Source: Salsipaludibacter sp963735045 (GTDB lineage Bacteria > Actinomycetota > Nitriliruptoria > Nitriliruptorales > Nitriliruptoraceae). From it: a stretch of DNA of 64,000 bases. The DNA lies in contig CAVTIZ010000003.1 of the NCBI GenBank assembly GCA_963735045.1, positions 372,001 to 436,000 on the forward strand. Reading direction: 5' to 3'. The first letter of the stretch is position 1. Every line of letters begins with the position of its first letter. Under the pieces are notes generated by a model. The model made no database searches. It was not told the DNA's origin and was given only the letters and a program-made list of their open reading frames with translations. Positions 1 to 8,129 of this stretch are shown here, one piece after another. Made by a program: the position numbers and the translations under genes.

Positions 1-567
1 GGGGGCACGGCCTGGGCCCACCTCAAGCACGAGTCGGGCGTCCACCGGGTCCAGCGCATCCCGGTGACGGAGTCCGGGGGTCGCATCCACACCTCGACGG
101 CGTCGGTGGCGGTGCTCCCGGCGGCCGAGGAGGTCGACGTGGACCTCGACCCCAACGACCTGCGCATCGACGTGTTCCGATCCTCGGGTCCGGGCGGGCA
201 GAGCGTGAACACCACGGACTCGGCGGTGCGGATCACCCACCAGCCGACCGGGTTGGTGGTGTCGTGCCAGGACCAGAAGTCCCAGCACCAGAACCGCGAC
301 AAGGCCATGCGGATCCTGCGGTCACGTCTGTTGGCCGCCGAACAGGACCGGGCCGCGGCCGAGCGCGCGGGGGAGCGCCGCGACCAGATCGGGACGGGGG
401 ACCGGTCGGAGAAGATCCGTACCTACAACTTCCCCCAGTCACGCGTCACCGACCACCGCATCAACCTCACGGTCCACAACCTCGCCGACGTCCTGGCCGG
501 TGACCTCGACGAGGTCGTCGGCGCCCTCCGCGACGTCGAACGCCAACAGCAGCTGGATCCCGCGTGA
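1..567 (+). CDS. prfA: Peptide chain release factor 1, C-terminal part (5' end outside window)
   Basis: Class I release factor that recognises UAA/UAG in the ribosomal A site and triggers peptidyl-tRNA hydrolysis. The frame is open from base 1, so only the last 188 residues are here. They start in the conserved core (ESGVHRVQR at local residues 11-19) and carry the catalytic GGQ at local residues 65-67 inside SSGPGGQSVNTTD. The TSTASVAVLP stretch is of the RF1 rather than the RF2 type. The next gene, prmC, encodes the methyltransferase that modifies this GGQ glutamine, the usual bacterial pairing. The N-terminal domain and promoter cannot be seen. Confidence 0.96.
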   Translation, partial: GGTAWAHLKHESGVHRVQRIPVTESGGRIHTSTASVAVLPAAEEVDVDLDPNDLRIDVFRSSGPGGQSVNTTDSAVRITHQPTGLVVSCQDQKSQHQNRDKAMRILRSRLLAAEQDRAAAERAGERRDQIGTGDRSEKIRTYNFPQSRVTDHRINLTVHNLADVLAGDLDEVVGALRDVERQQQLDPA

Positions 568-698
568 CCGACGTCCGTCCGTGGAGTCTTGCTCACCGTC
601 CAGTTGAGGTAGAGGGTTGGCCGGCTGTCCGGTGGCGACCCGGGTCGTGCTCGCGACGGCTCGCGGACCGGGCGTGGCCGGTGGCGGCGGTCGTGGCG

Positions 699-766
699 GA
701 CCCGGGCCAGGACCGGGCCAGGACGGCCAGGACTCGGGCCAGGACCCGGGCCGGGACCCGGGCCGG
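699..766. repeat. Six degenerate 9-12 bp tandem repeats before prmC
   Basis: The prfA-prmC gap contains six consecutive units of the form GACCCGGGCCAG (starts near 699, 711, 722, 731, 743 and 755), two of them shortened by 1-3 bases. The last unit ends 14 bases before the prmC start, so the array forms the mRNA leader of prmC or of a prfA-prmC transcript. Each unit contains a GGGCC/CCCGG core that can pair with its neighbours. I see no coding sense in it, and its function is unknown. Confidence 0.75.
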
Positions 767-780
767 GCGTGGGTCCGGCG

Positions 781-1716
781 GTGAGCCAGTCGCCGACTCC
801 CGTGGAGTTCGAGGCCCGGGTGCGCCAGCGACTGGCTGCGGCCGGCATCGACGTGGCGCAGGAGGCGCGGTGGTTGGTCGAGTCGGCCACCGACTCGGCG
901 GGCGTCGACACCGAGGTGCTCGAGGACCACGTGCGGCGGCGGCTGGCCGGTGAGCCGTTGCAGGTCATCGTGGGCGAGACGGCGTTCCGCTTCGTGACCG
1001 TGGCGTGCCGGTCGGGGGTGTTCGTCCCGCGGCCCGAGACCGAGGTGGTGGCCGGTGTGGCGATCGAGGCCCTGTCGGCATGGCCGTCGAGTCGACGGCT
1101 CGCGGTCGACCTGTGCACCGGCACCGGTGCCATCGCCCTCGCCCTGGCCAGCGAGGTGGCGACGGCCACGGTCCTGGCGGTGGAGGTGGACGGCGCCGCG
1201 GTGGCGCTTGCCCAACACAACGTCTCCGCGCTGTCGGGCCGGCCGCGACCCGACCCGTGGCGGCCGGGCGACCACCTCGCGCCGCATGCGAGCGTCGAGG
1301 TCCGCCGGGGCGACCTGTTCGGTCCCCTCGACGGTTCCTGGCGCGGCCGCGTCGCGGTGGTCGTGGCCAACCCGCCGTACCTGCCAGCCTCCGACCGCGG
1401 GACGTGGGCGAGCGAGGTCGCCGAGCACGACCCGGACCGCGCGCTGGTCGGCGGCGCCGACGGCCACGAGGTGGTCGACACGATCCTGGCGGATGCCGGA
1501 TCCTGGCTCGCCCCCGGTGGCACCGTCGTCGTCGAGCTCGACGAGCGACGCGCCGACGACGCCGCCGCCGTCGCTGCCGCCTCGGGCCTGGTCGACGTCC
1601 GGATCGTGCCCGACCTCGCCGGACGCCCCCGCGCCGTCGCTGCCCACACCCCGCGACACCCCGCCCCCTCATCCCCACCGCCCCCGATCCCACCGCCCCC
1701 GATCCCACCAACGTGA
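781..1716 (+). CDS. prmC: Release factor glutamine N5-methyltransferase (HemK/PrmC)
   Basis: SAM-dependent methyltransferase that methylates the glutamine of the GGQ motif in release factors. The 311-residue product has an N-terminal helical domain, a SAM-binding Rossmann motif (DLCTGTGAIALAL) and the substrate-glutamine motif NPPY in VVANPPYLPASD. I chose GTG at 781 (SQSPTPVEFE follows); an in-frame GTG at 769 would lie in the tandem repeat and add only four residues. The C-terminus ends in a low-complexity proline tail (PPPPIPPPPIPPT) encoded by a repeated 15-mer, beyond the normal family end. It directly follows its substrate gene prfA. Confidence 0.95.
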   Translation: MSQSPTPVEFEARVRQRLAAAGIDVAQEARWLVESATDSAGVDTEVLEDHVRRRLAGEPLQVIVGETAFRFVTVACRSGVFVPRPETEVVAGVAIEALSAWPSSRRLAVDLCTGTGAIALALASEVATATVLAVEVDGAAVALAQHNVSALSGRPRPDPWRPGDHLAPHASVEVRRGDLFGPLDGSWRGRVAVVVANPPYLPASDRGTWASEVAEHDPDRALVGGADGHEVVDTILADAGSWLAPGGTVVVELDERRADDAAAVAAASGLVDVRIVPDLAGRPRAVAAHTPRHPAPSSPPPPIPPPPIPPT

Positions 1717-1793
1717 TGTGGATCGCCCCGGGTGATGTGGTCGATCCCGGGATTCGGTGGTCGTTCACATCGCCCGGGGGAGGTCACATCGGG
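1714..1793. repeat. Inverted pair of a 28-bp CACATCG element (long stem-loop)
   Basis: Bases 1766-1793 hold an element with two CACATC half-sites around a CCCGGGGG core. Bases 1714-1740 hold a degenerate reverse-complement copy (GATGTGGATCGCCCCGGG followed by GATGTGG). The two can pair into a roughly 26-bp imperfect stem with a 25-nt loop between prmC and the next gene. A third copy, matching the 1766 copy at 26 of 28 positions, lies at 5120-5147. This could be a terminator, an RNA-processing signal or a small dispersed repeat family. Confidence 0.7.
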
Positions 1794-1982
1794 CTGGGTG
1801 GCTGGGGGAGAGGACGTGGCGGATGTGGTCGCGCGGCGGCGCGTGGGACGTGGGAGGCGACGCGGCGGGTGCGGACTCGCCACACTGGGAAGCCGACGGC
1901 GGTCCGGCGATCAGCACGGCCAGACCGCGACAGCTGCGTCGTGCGATGATCACCGACCGGGACGAGCAAGGATGCCGAGCAG

Positions 1983-3623
1983 ATGAGCGACCAGGACGCC
2001 GCGACCGAGGACCCCGAGGTGGGCGAGCCTGACGGGGCAGCCGACCGCGCGATCGAGTCGTCCGACGGCCCGGACGAGTCGCCCGGCAGCCCGGGCGACG
2101 ATTCCTCGGAGGCACGCGACACCGGTGGTGACGTGCCGGCGGACGGTGGTGACGCGCCGGCGGACGGTGGCGCCGCGCCGGCGGACGTGTCCGAGGGTCC
2201 GGGACGCATCGTCGACGCCGTGGGCGACCGCGACGAGGCCGTGTCGGTGGCAGCGACGGCGCTGCGACACGGCGACCTGGTGGTCGCCCCGACCGACACC
2301 GTCTACGGCGTCACGGCCGACGCGTTCAACCCCGAGGCGACCCAGCGCATCTTCATGGCGAAGCGTCGCCAGAAGCGCTTCCCCCTCCCCGTGCTCATCC
2401 GCAGCCCCAAACAGCTCATGGGCCTGGTGACCAGTGTCCCGGAGACCGCCGAGCGGCTGATGGCCGCCTACTGGCCCGGTCCCCTGACGCTGGTGGTCCG
2501 CGCCGATCCCAACCTGGCCTGGGACCTGGGCAAGAACGACGGCACGGTCGCGGTCCGGATGCCGATGGACGACGTCATGCTCGACATCATCCGGGCGGTC
2601 GGGCCGTTGGCGACCACGTCGGCGAACCTGTCCGGCCAGGCCGCGGCCACCACGGCCGGCCTCGCCCGTGGCCAGTTGGGCGACAGCATCGCCGTGTACG
2701 TCGACGGAGGCCGACGGACCGACACCAGGCCGTCGACCATCGTGGACCTGACCCGGCCGACGCCGGGGATCCTGCGCTCGGGACCCCTGCCCGACGACGA
2801 GGTCCTGGCCGTCGCACGCGGAGAGGTCGAGCCCCACCAGGCCAGTGCTCCCCAACCCCGGCACAAGCCCGTCAGTCCGGGCGGCCCGGCCGAGACCACT
2901 CCCTCGGCAGCCGGGACGGAATCCGCCGAGGGTGCGACGGCCGCCGACACCGAGGTCGCCACCGGCGGGTCCGACACCCAGCCGGGTCCCGCCGCTGGTG
3001 CGGCCGCGTCCACGTCCGCCGGGGCCGATCATGGCGACGCCGTCGCGGAACCGGCCGCCACGACGTCCACCCCGAGGGGCGACGCGATCGCGGTCGACCA
3101 CCGTGCCGCCGCGGCCGCCGGGGCCGCCGGCGGCTCGCGTCGCTCCCGTCGCCGGCCCCGCACGAAGACCACGACCGGTGCCGGCGCGGGGGCCGCGACC
3201 GATGCTGCGTCCCGCGCGGCGTCGCCTGCCGACACCGCGGCGCCGACGGAGGCCGACACCGCGGCACCGACGGAGGCCGACGGGTCGACGGGGGCCGACA
3301 CCGCGGCGCCGACGGAGGCCGACGGGTCGACGGGGGCCGACGAGTCGACGGGCGTCGAGGACCAGCCGACGGCGCCGACTCCCGCCGTCGACGACGGGGG
3401 ATCCCGCTCCGCGACGAGCCCGGCGAGCCCTCGTCGCCGGGCCCGCACGACGCGAACGACACAACCCCCCGCCGCGTCCGAGTCGGACGGTCCCACGTCG
3501 GCCGACGACGAGGCGACCGAGCCCGACCCGACGTCGAGCAGTGACGACGAGCCCGCCGATCCACCTCGACGGGCTCGCCCCGGGACCTCCCACCACGTCG
3601 CCCGCGACCACCGCGCCGGCTGA
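1983..3623 (+). CDS. L-threonylcarbamoyladenylate synthase (Sua5/YciO/YrdC family) with long disordered tail
   Basis: Makes threonylcarbamoyl-AMP from threonine, bicarbonate and ATP, the first step of t6A37 tRNA modification. In the 546-residue product, residues about 80-285 are the YrdC-like domain, with PTDTVYGV at 103-110, KRRQKRFPLPVL near 127-138, and the SANLSG and RPSTIVD motifs. Residues 1-75 are acidic and contain three 7-residue repeats (bases 2124-2186). Residues 285-546 are an Ala/Thr/Pro/Asp-rich tail, not the usual Sua5 domain, with tandem TAAPTEAD/GSTGAD repeats (bases 3231-3350). Its place after prmC is the conserved actinobacterial order. The tail's role is unknown. Confidence 0.93.
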   Translation: MSDQDAATEDPEVGEPDGAADRAIESSDGPDESPGSPGDDSSEARDTGGDVPADGGDAPADGGAAPADVSEGPGRIVDAVGDRDEAVSVAATALRHGDLVVAPTDTVYGVTADAFNPEATQRIFMAKRRQKRFPLPVLIRSPKQLMGLVTSVPETAERLMAAYWPGPLTLVVRADPNLAWDLGKNDGTVAVRMPMDDVMLDIIRAVGPLATTSANLSGQAAATTAGLARGQLGDSIAVYVDGGRRTDTRPSTIVDLTRPTPGILRSGPLPDDEVLAVARGEVEPHQASAPQPRHKPVSPGGPAETTPSAAGTESAEGATAADTEVATGGSDTQPGPAAGAAASTSAGADHGDAVAEPAATTSTPRGDAIAVDHRAAAAAGAAGGSRRSRRRPRTKTTTGAGAGAATDAASRAASPADTAAPTEADTAAPTEADGSTGADTAAPTEADGSTGADESTGVEDQPTAPTPAVDDGGSRSATSPASPRRRARTTRTTQPPAASESDGPTSADDEATEPDPTSSSDDEPADPPRRARPGTSHHVARDHRAG

Positions 3624-3782
3624 CCTCACCGCTGGTGCCCCAGCCGTTCCTGTCCGGCGATCGTCACCGGTGTGGTCGGCGGGCTCGAACGCCTGGCGGT
3701 CGGGGGCGGGGTGGCAGTGGGAGGTCGGGGCGTCCAGTTGTAGGCTCGTCATTCCCTGAGATCCTCGATCCGAGAGACCGCC

Positions 3783-5048
3783 ATGGCCTACGTCCACCCA
3801 CGCTTCGAGGCGATCCAGGAGACCGACCCGACGGTCGCCGGGCTGATCGTGGACGAGGCCACGCGCGAGGCCGGAGCGATCCGGTTGATCGCCTCCGAGA
3901 ACTACGCCTCGGAGGCCGTCATGGCGGCCACGGGGTCGGTGCTGACCAACAAGTACTCCGAGGGCTACGTCGGCAAGCGCTACTACGAGGGCCAGCAGGT
4001 CATCGACAAGGTCGAGGCGCTGGCGATCGAGCGAGCCACCAGGCTGTTCGGCGCCGACCACGTCAACGTCCAGCCCTACTCCGGGTCACCGGCCAACCTC
4101 GCGGTCTACCTCGCCTTCGCCACACCCGGCGACACGATCCTGGGCATGTCCCTGGCCGCCGGCGGGCACCTGACCCACGGCCACAAGGTGTCGGCCACCG
4201 GCAAGTGGTTCGACGCGGTGCACTACGGCGTGCGCAAGGAGACCGGCCGGGTCGACCTCGACGACGTGCGTGAACTGGCCCTCGAGCACCGACCGACCAT
4301 CATCTTCTGTGGCGGCACGGCGGTCCCGCGCACCATCGACTTCGCCGGGTTCGCCGAGATTGCCAACGAGGTCGACGCCCTGCTGGTCGCCGACATCGCC
4401 CACATCTCCGGCCTGGTCGCGGGGGGCGCCCACCCGACCCCGATCGGCCACGCCCCGGTCGTCACCACGACCACCCACAAGTCGCTGCGGGGGCCGCGCG
4501 GCGCGATGATCCTCAGCGATGCCGAGCATGCCAAGGCCGTCGACCGGGCGGTCTTCCCGGGCCTGCAGGGTGGGCCGCACAACCACACCACGGCCGCCCT
4601 TGCCGTGGCCCTGGCCGAGGCCGACACCGACGAGTTCCGCGACTACTCGGCCCAGATCGTGACCAACGCCCAGGCACTCGGGGAGGTGCTGTCCGAGCGC
4701 GGACTGGACCTGGTGTCGGGCGGCACCGACAACCACCTGTTGCTGGTGGACCTCACCCCCACGGCGATCGGCGGCAAGCCCGCCGCCCAGGCGCTGGACC
4801 GAGCCGGCATCGTGTGCAACTACAACGCCGTGCCCTTCGACCCCAAGCCCCCGTTCGACCCGTCCGGGCTCCGCCTGGGCACCCCGGCGGTCACCTCGCG
4901 TGGGATGGGCGTCGCCGAGATGCGCACCGTCGGCAACCTCATCGTCGACGTCATCGAGGCCGATGGCGACGCCGACGTCGAGGCTCGCGTCCGCGGCGAG
5001 ATCACCGAACTCACCGACGCCTTCCCCGCTCCCGGCATCACCCTGTAG
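3783..5048 (+). CDS. glyA: Serine hydroxymethyltransferase
   Basis: PLP enzyme that interconverts serine + tetrahydrofolate and glycine + 5,10-methylene-THF in the cytosol. The 421-residue length is typical. Conserved blocks are RLIASENYAS (34-43), TNKYSEGYVGKRYYEG, DIAHISGLVAGG, and the PLP-lysine motif TTTTHKSLRGPRG with the Schiff-base lysine at residue 233. ATG at 3783 starts the conserved N-terminus. The 160-base gap upstream and the 261-base gap downstream suggest its own transcription unit between the tsaC-like gene and the atp operon. Confidence 0.97.
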   Translation: MAYVHPRFEAIQETDPTVAGLIVDEATREAGAIRLIASENYASEAVMAATGSVLTNKYSEGYVGKRYYEGQQVIDKVEALAIERATRLFGADHVNVQPYSGSPANLAVYLAFATPGDTILGMSLAAGGHLTHGHKVSATGKWFDAVHYGVRKETGRVDLDDVRELALEHRPTIIFCGGTAVPRTIDFAGFAEIANEVDALLVADIAHISGLVAGGAHPTPIGHAPVVTTTTHKSLRGPRGAMILSDAEHAKAVDRAVFPGLQGGPHNHTTAALAVALAEADTDEFRDYSAQIVTNAQALGEVLSERGLDLVSGGTDNHLLLVDLTPTAIGGKPAAQALDRAGIVCNYNAVPFDPKPPFDPSGLRLGTPAVTSRGMGVAEMRTVGNLIVDVIEADGDADVEARVRGEITELTDAFPAPGITL

Positions 5049-5119
5049 GCCGTCGGGAACCGGACACCGATGTGTCTGAGCACGAATGATGGGACTGGTG
5101 CCGGATTGCCGGGGGCAGG

Positions 5120-5147
5120 CACATCGCCCGGGGGGGTTCACATCGGG
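5120..5147 (+). repeat. Third copy of the CACATCG element
   Basis: This stretch matches bases 1766-1793 at 26 of 28 positions (CACATCGCCCGGGGG core, then TTCACATCGGG). It lies in the glyA-atp gap, about 70 bases after the glyA stop. Unlike the first site it has no clear inverted partner next to it. All three copies lie between housekeeping genes and outside any recognised coding frame. Confidence 0.7.
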
Positions 5148-5273
5148 GATCCGCATCGGGGGTGGTGATCGCGCGGGGGGCGATGGCTGACGTTGGGCAT
5201 GGTCGTGGTGGCTTGACGGGGACCGGACCCGGCTGGCACCGTCGAGGACCCGACCTGCCCCCTCGGAACGAGT

Positions 5274-5302
5274 TTGTGAAAACTGTCACAACGTGCTAGC
5301 GT
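5274..5302 (+). promoter_or_regulatory. atp operon promoter with CRP-type operator; probably leaderless
   Basis: A -35-like TTGTGA (5274-5279) and a -10-like TAGCGT (5297-5302) are 17 bases apart. The -10 ends 7 bases before the first ATG (5310), so transcription should start at or next to that codon and the mRNA would be leaderless. TGTGA-N6-TCACA occupies 5275-5290, an exact match to the classical CRP-family consensus, and TTGTGA/TCACAA form perfect 6-bp arms. The site lies over the -35 and spacer, a position more consistent with repression than activation. Confidence 0.75.
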
Positions 5303-5309
5303 CCCGGCC

Positions 5310-5579
5310 ATGGCCCGCCTGAACCGCCTCGACCACGACGCCATCCAGCATGCGTTGCGCAACGACCATGACTCTGGATGGGCGCTGACCGCCGAGTTCC
5401 TGTCGGCGATCCTGGTCTGGTCGGGGATCGGCTGGTTGCTCGACCGCTGGCTCGACACCGAGCCGTGGCTGCTGGTCGCGGGCATCGTGTTGGGGGCCGG
5501 CCTCGGGGGATGGTTGCTGTTCCTGCGCCACCGCGCCGCCACGGCCGACGAACACCAACGGTTCCGCTACCGGGACTGA
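5310..5579 (+). CDS. AtpZ/AtpI-like F0F1 ATPase accessory membrane protein
   Basis: Small 89-residue protein with two predicted membrane helices (about residues 27-43 and 51-70) separated by a short loop (DRWLDTEPW), followed by a charged tail. Short two-helix proteins of this type (AtpZ/AtpI family) lead many atp operons and are implicated in Mg2+ uptake or Fo ring assembly. The assignment rests on topology, the GWLLDRWL motif and position. It starts at the ATG that sits 7 bases after the predicted -10 box and is the first gene of the operon. Confidence 0.75.
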   Translation: MARLNRLDHDAIQHALRNDHDSGWALTAEFLSAILVWSGIGWLLDRWLDTEPWLLVAGIVLGAGLGGWLLFLRHRAATADEHQRFRYRD

Positions 5580-5689
5580 CCGGTCCGCGCACGACGCGGC
5601 CCGACCCGGCACCATCGCACCTCCCGGACGAGCCTGCTCCGGTCCCGCACGACGACCACCGCCCACCGGCCAACGACGACCGACGGACG

Positions 5690-6208
5690 ATGACCACCGT
5701 GACTGCTGACCAGCCCCCCGCGCTCGGGCCCATCCCCGGTCCGACCGATCCCGCCACCCGCATGGTGCGCGCCGCGACGGTGATCGCGGTGGCGCTCGGC
5801 GTGCCGGCCGTCGGACTCGCGTGGTGGCTGCGTGGGGGACCCGGGGCCTGGACGGCTGCAGGCACCATCCTGTTGACCTGCGGCGGCTTCATCATGTCCG
5901 GGCTGCTGCTGCGCTGGGCCCTGCAACGTTCACCCGCCGCCGTACAGGCGACTATGCTCGGCGGCCTACTGCTCCGGCTCGTGGTCTACGGCATCCTGCT
6001 CGCCGTCCTGCTGCCCACCGAGCTGGTCGACAAGCCAACCCTCGTGGCGGTCACGGTCACCTCCCTCACGGTCCTGCTGGCCGTCGAGGTGCGCCTCGTC
6101 ACCGCCAACCCCGAGTTCCGCATGCTGCACCCGGCTCTCCCGGAGCCAGGGACAGCGTCACGGATCGATCCGGCTGCCACCGAGCCGGCCGAAAGGATGC
6201 GCAAGTGA
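5690..6208 (+). CDS. ATP synthase subunit I-like membrane protein
   Basis: 172-residue hydrophobic protein with four predicted membrane segments (around residues 27-45, 55-72, 90-112 and 117-135) and polar ends. Position directly before the a subunit and this four-helix layout match the AtpI-like proteins that assist c-ring assembly. The frame is open further upstream, but ATG at 5690 gives a normal N-terminus and the upstream codons read as Arg/Pro-rich shadow sequence. The stop overlaps the atpB GTG start by four bases (GTGA at 6205-6208), so the two are probably translationally coupled. Confidence 0.72.
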   Translation: MTTVTADQPPALGPIPGPTDPATRMVRAATVIAVALGVPAVGLAWWLRGGPGAWTAAGTILLTCGGFIMSGLLLRWALQRSPAAVQATMLGGLLLRLVVYGILLAVLLPTELVDKPTLVAVTVTSLTVLLAVEVRLVTANPEFRMLHPALPEPGTASRIDPAATEPAERMRK

Positions 6209-7047
6209 CACCGCTCATCGCGACCGAGGCCGGCGGCGGCTTCGAACTGCCGCCCATCGACGAGCTGTTCGTCTTCCCGGCGTGGTTCGGCGACGGCACG
6301 TTGTTCGCCTTCAACCGGACCTCGTTCCTGTACCTGCTGGCCGCCGTGATCACGATCGGGTTGGTGGTTGCCGCCTTCGGCAGCCCCAAGGTCGTCCCGG
6401 GCAAGCTGCAGGCCGGCATGGAGGCGGCGGTCGACTTCGTCCGCAACGGGATCATCGGTGCGATCATCGGGCCGGAGGGCTACCGCTACCTCCCCCTGCT
6501 GTTCTCGCTGTTCATCTTCATCTTCATCAACAACCTGTTCGAGGTGATCCCGGGCATCAACTTCCCGACCACCTCGCGCATGGCGCTGCCCGCCGCGCTG
6601 TCGCTGATGGTCTACTTCCTGTTCATCCTGATCGGGGTCAAGGCCCAGGGGCTCAAGTACTTCTGGAACGCGGTGTCGGTGCCGGGTGTGCCCAAGGCGA
6701 TGCTGCTGCTGATCGTGCCGATCGAGTTCGTGTCGACCTTCCTGCTGCGCCCGTTCACGCTGGCCGTGCGACTGTTCGCCAACATGATGGCCGGCCACAT
6801 CCTGCTGACCGTGGTCTTCCTCGCGTCCAGCTACAACCTGGTCGACTTCCACTCGCTCTACGAGGGCGGGTTCGGCTCGATCCAGGTCGCCCCGCAGGGT
6901 GCCTGGCCGTTCTTCCTCGGCATCTTCATCTTCATCGGCGCCGTCGCACTGGTCGGCTTCGAGATCCTCGTCGGCTCGCTGCAGGCCTACATCTTCACCA
7001 TGCTTGCCGCCGTGTACATCAGCGGCTCGATGAGTCCCGAGCACTGA
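6205..7047 (+). CDS. atpB: ATP synthase Fo subunit a
   Basis: Membrane subunit that forms the proton half-channels against the c-ring. The 280-residue product has the family signature LRPFTLAVRLFANMMAGH at residues 181-198; the essential arginine of this motif is Arg189. Hydrophobic helices run through FLYLLAAVITIGLVVAA, LFSLFIFIFINNLF, the C-terminal GAWPFFLGIFIFIGAVALVG and following residues. GTG at 6205 is preceded by AAAGGA at 6192-6197 with good spacing and overlaps the upstream stop. A 154-base gap without visible genes separates it from atpE. Confidence 0.96.
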   Translation: MTPLIATEAGGGFELPPIDELFVFPAWFGDGTLFAFNRTSFLYLLAAVITIGLVVAAFGSPKVVPGKLQAGMEAAVDFVRNGIIGAIIGPEGYRYLPLLFSLFIFIFINNLFEVIPGINFPTTSRMALPAALSLMVYFLFILIGVKAQGLKYFWNAVSVPGVPKAMLLLIVPIEFVSTFLLRPFTLAVRLFANMMAGHILLTVVFLASSYNLVDFHSLYEGGFGSIQVAPQGAWPFFLGIFIFIGAVALVGFEILVGSLQAYIFTMLAAVYISGSMSPEH

Positions 7048-7201
7048 GTCCGACCGCCGATCCCGGCGCCTGACCGCAGCCGGGACGCGCGCGACCACGT
7101 TCCACCACGACCCACCCACCAAGGTTCATCCGGGACCACCCCGGAGAACACGACCCGACACGGATCTGCCCCACGATCCGCACCACAGGAGACAGCCCAC
7201 G

Positions 7202-7444
7202 ATGGACGCCCTGATCCTCGCCCAGCAAGCCACCGAGACGACCACCAACCTGGCCAACGGCCTGGTCTACGGCCTGGCCGCCATCGGCCCGGGCATCGGC
7301 ATCGGCTACCTCGTCGGCCACGCCGTCGAGGCGATGGCCCGCCAGCCCGAGGCCGCAAGCCTCGTGTCGACCAACATGTTCCTGGGAATCGCCTTCACCG
7401 AGGCGCTGGCCCTGCTCGGCTTCGTGTTGGCCTTCATCATCTGA
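7202..7444 (+). CDS. atpE: ATP synthase Fo subunit c
   Basis: 80-residue proteolipid that forms the rotating c-ring. Two membrane helices flank a polar loop (ARQPEA, residues 46-51). The first helix carries the GPGIGIGY glycine motif (29-36). The ion-binding carboxylate is Glu67 in AFTEALALLG, and no extra sodium-type ligand pattern is obvious, so proton use is inferred. AGGAG at 7187-7191 precedes the ATG. It sits between atpB and atpF in the standard order. Confidence 0.96.
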   Translation: MDALILAQQATETTTNLANGLVYGLAAIGPGIGIGYLVGHAVEAMARQPEAASLVSTNMFLGIAFTEALALLGFVLAFII

Positions 7445-7517
7445 TGACCGCCGGATCCCCGGGGCTGGCGCCCCGGCGGGGCCACCCTGCCCCGAGAACT
7501 CACGAGATGAGGACGCC

Positions 7518-8075
7518 ATGACGAACCTGTTGATCCTGGCCACGGAGGGCGCCGTCGAGGAGGCGGAGGCCGCCAGTGGGCTGGAGCTGATCCGCCCCGA
7601 GGCCGCCGAGCTCGTCTATGGCGCCCTGGCCTTCCTGTGCGTCTACCTGGTGCTGCGTCGGTTCGCCTTCCCGCGGCTGAACACCATGCTCGAGGAGCGT
7701 CGTTCGGCCATCCAGGGGAAGATGGAGGAGGCCGAGTCCATGCGCGCCGAGGCCGCCGAGGAGAAGGCCAACTACGAGGAGCAGATCGCCGACGCCAAGG
7801 GCGAGGCGAACCGCATCCGTGAGGAGGCCCGGGCCGACGCCGCTCGCATCCGCGAGGAACTGGTGGGCCAGGCCGAGGAGGACGCCGCCGCCGTGCGCGA
7901 GCGTGCCCAGGCCGATGCCGCCCAGGAGCGGGAGCGGACGTTGCAGGAACTGCGGTCCGAGGTCGGCACGATGTCGGTCGAGCTCGCGTCCAAGATCGTC
8001 GAGAAGGAGATCGACCCGGCCACCCACCGGTCGCTGGTCGACTCCTACATCAACAACCTGTCCGGCAACAACTGA
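7518..8075 (+). CDS. atpF: ATP synthase Fo subunit b
   Basis: Peripheral stalk subunit of 185 residues. One membrane helix (about residues 32-50, LVYGALAFLCVYLVLRRFAF) is followed by a long charged, Glu/Ala/Arg-rich coiled coil that reaches F1. b and delta are separate genes here, unlike the mycobacterial b-delta fusion. GAGG about 6 bases before ATG 7518 can serve as ribosome-binding site. A short intergenic gap leads to atpH. Confidence 0.94.
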   Translation: MTNLLILATEGAVEEAEAASGLELIRPEAAELVYGALAFLCVYLVLRRFAFPRLNTMLEERRSAIQGKMEEAESMRAEAAEEKANYEEQIADAKGEANRIREEARADAARIREELVGQAEEDAAAVRERAQADAAQERERTLQELRSEVGTMSVELASKIVEKEIDPATHRSLVDSYINNLSGNN

Positions 8076-8129
8076 TCGGTCGACCACCCCCGTCGACACC
8101 GTTCGACCGACCACGTGCAAGGTGACACC

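Noticed and set aside
1950..4061. A 703-codon minus-strand open frame opposite the tsaC-like gene and glyA
   Set aside because: Gly/Arg/Val-rich shadow of the opposite strand; no domain motif, and the plus-strand genes are certain.
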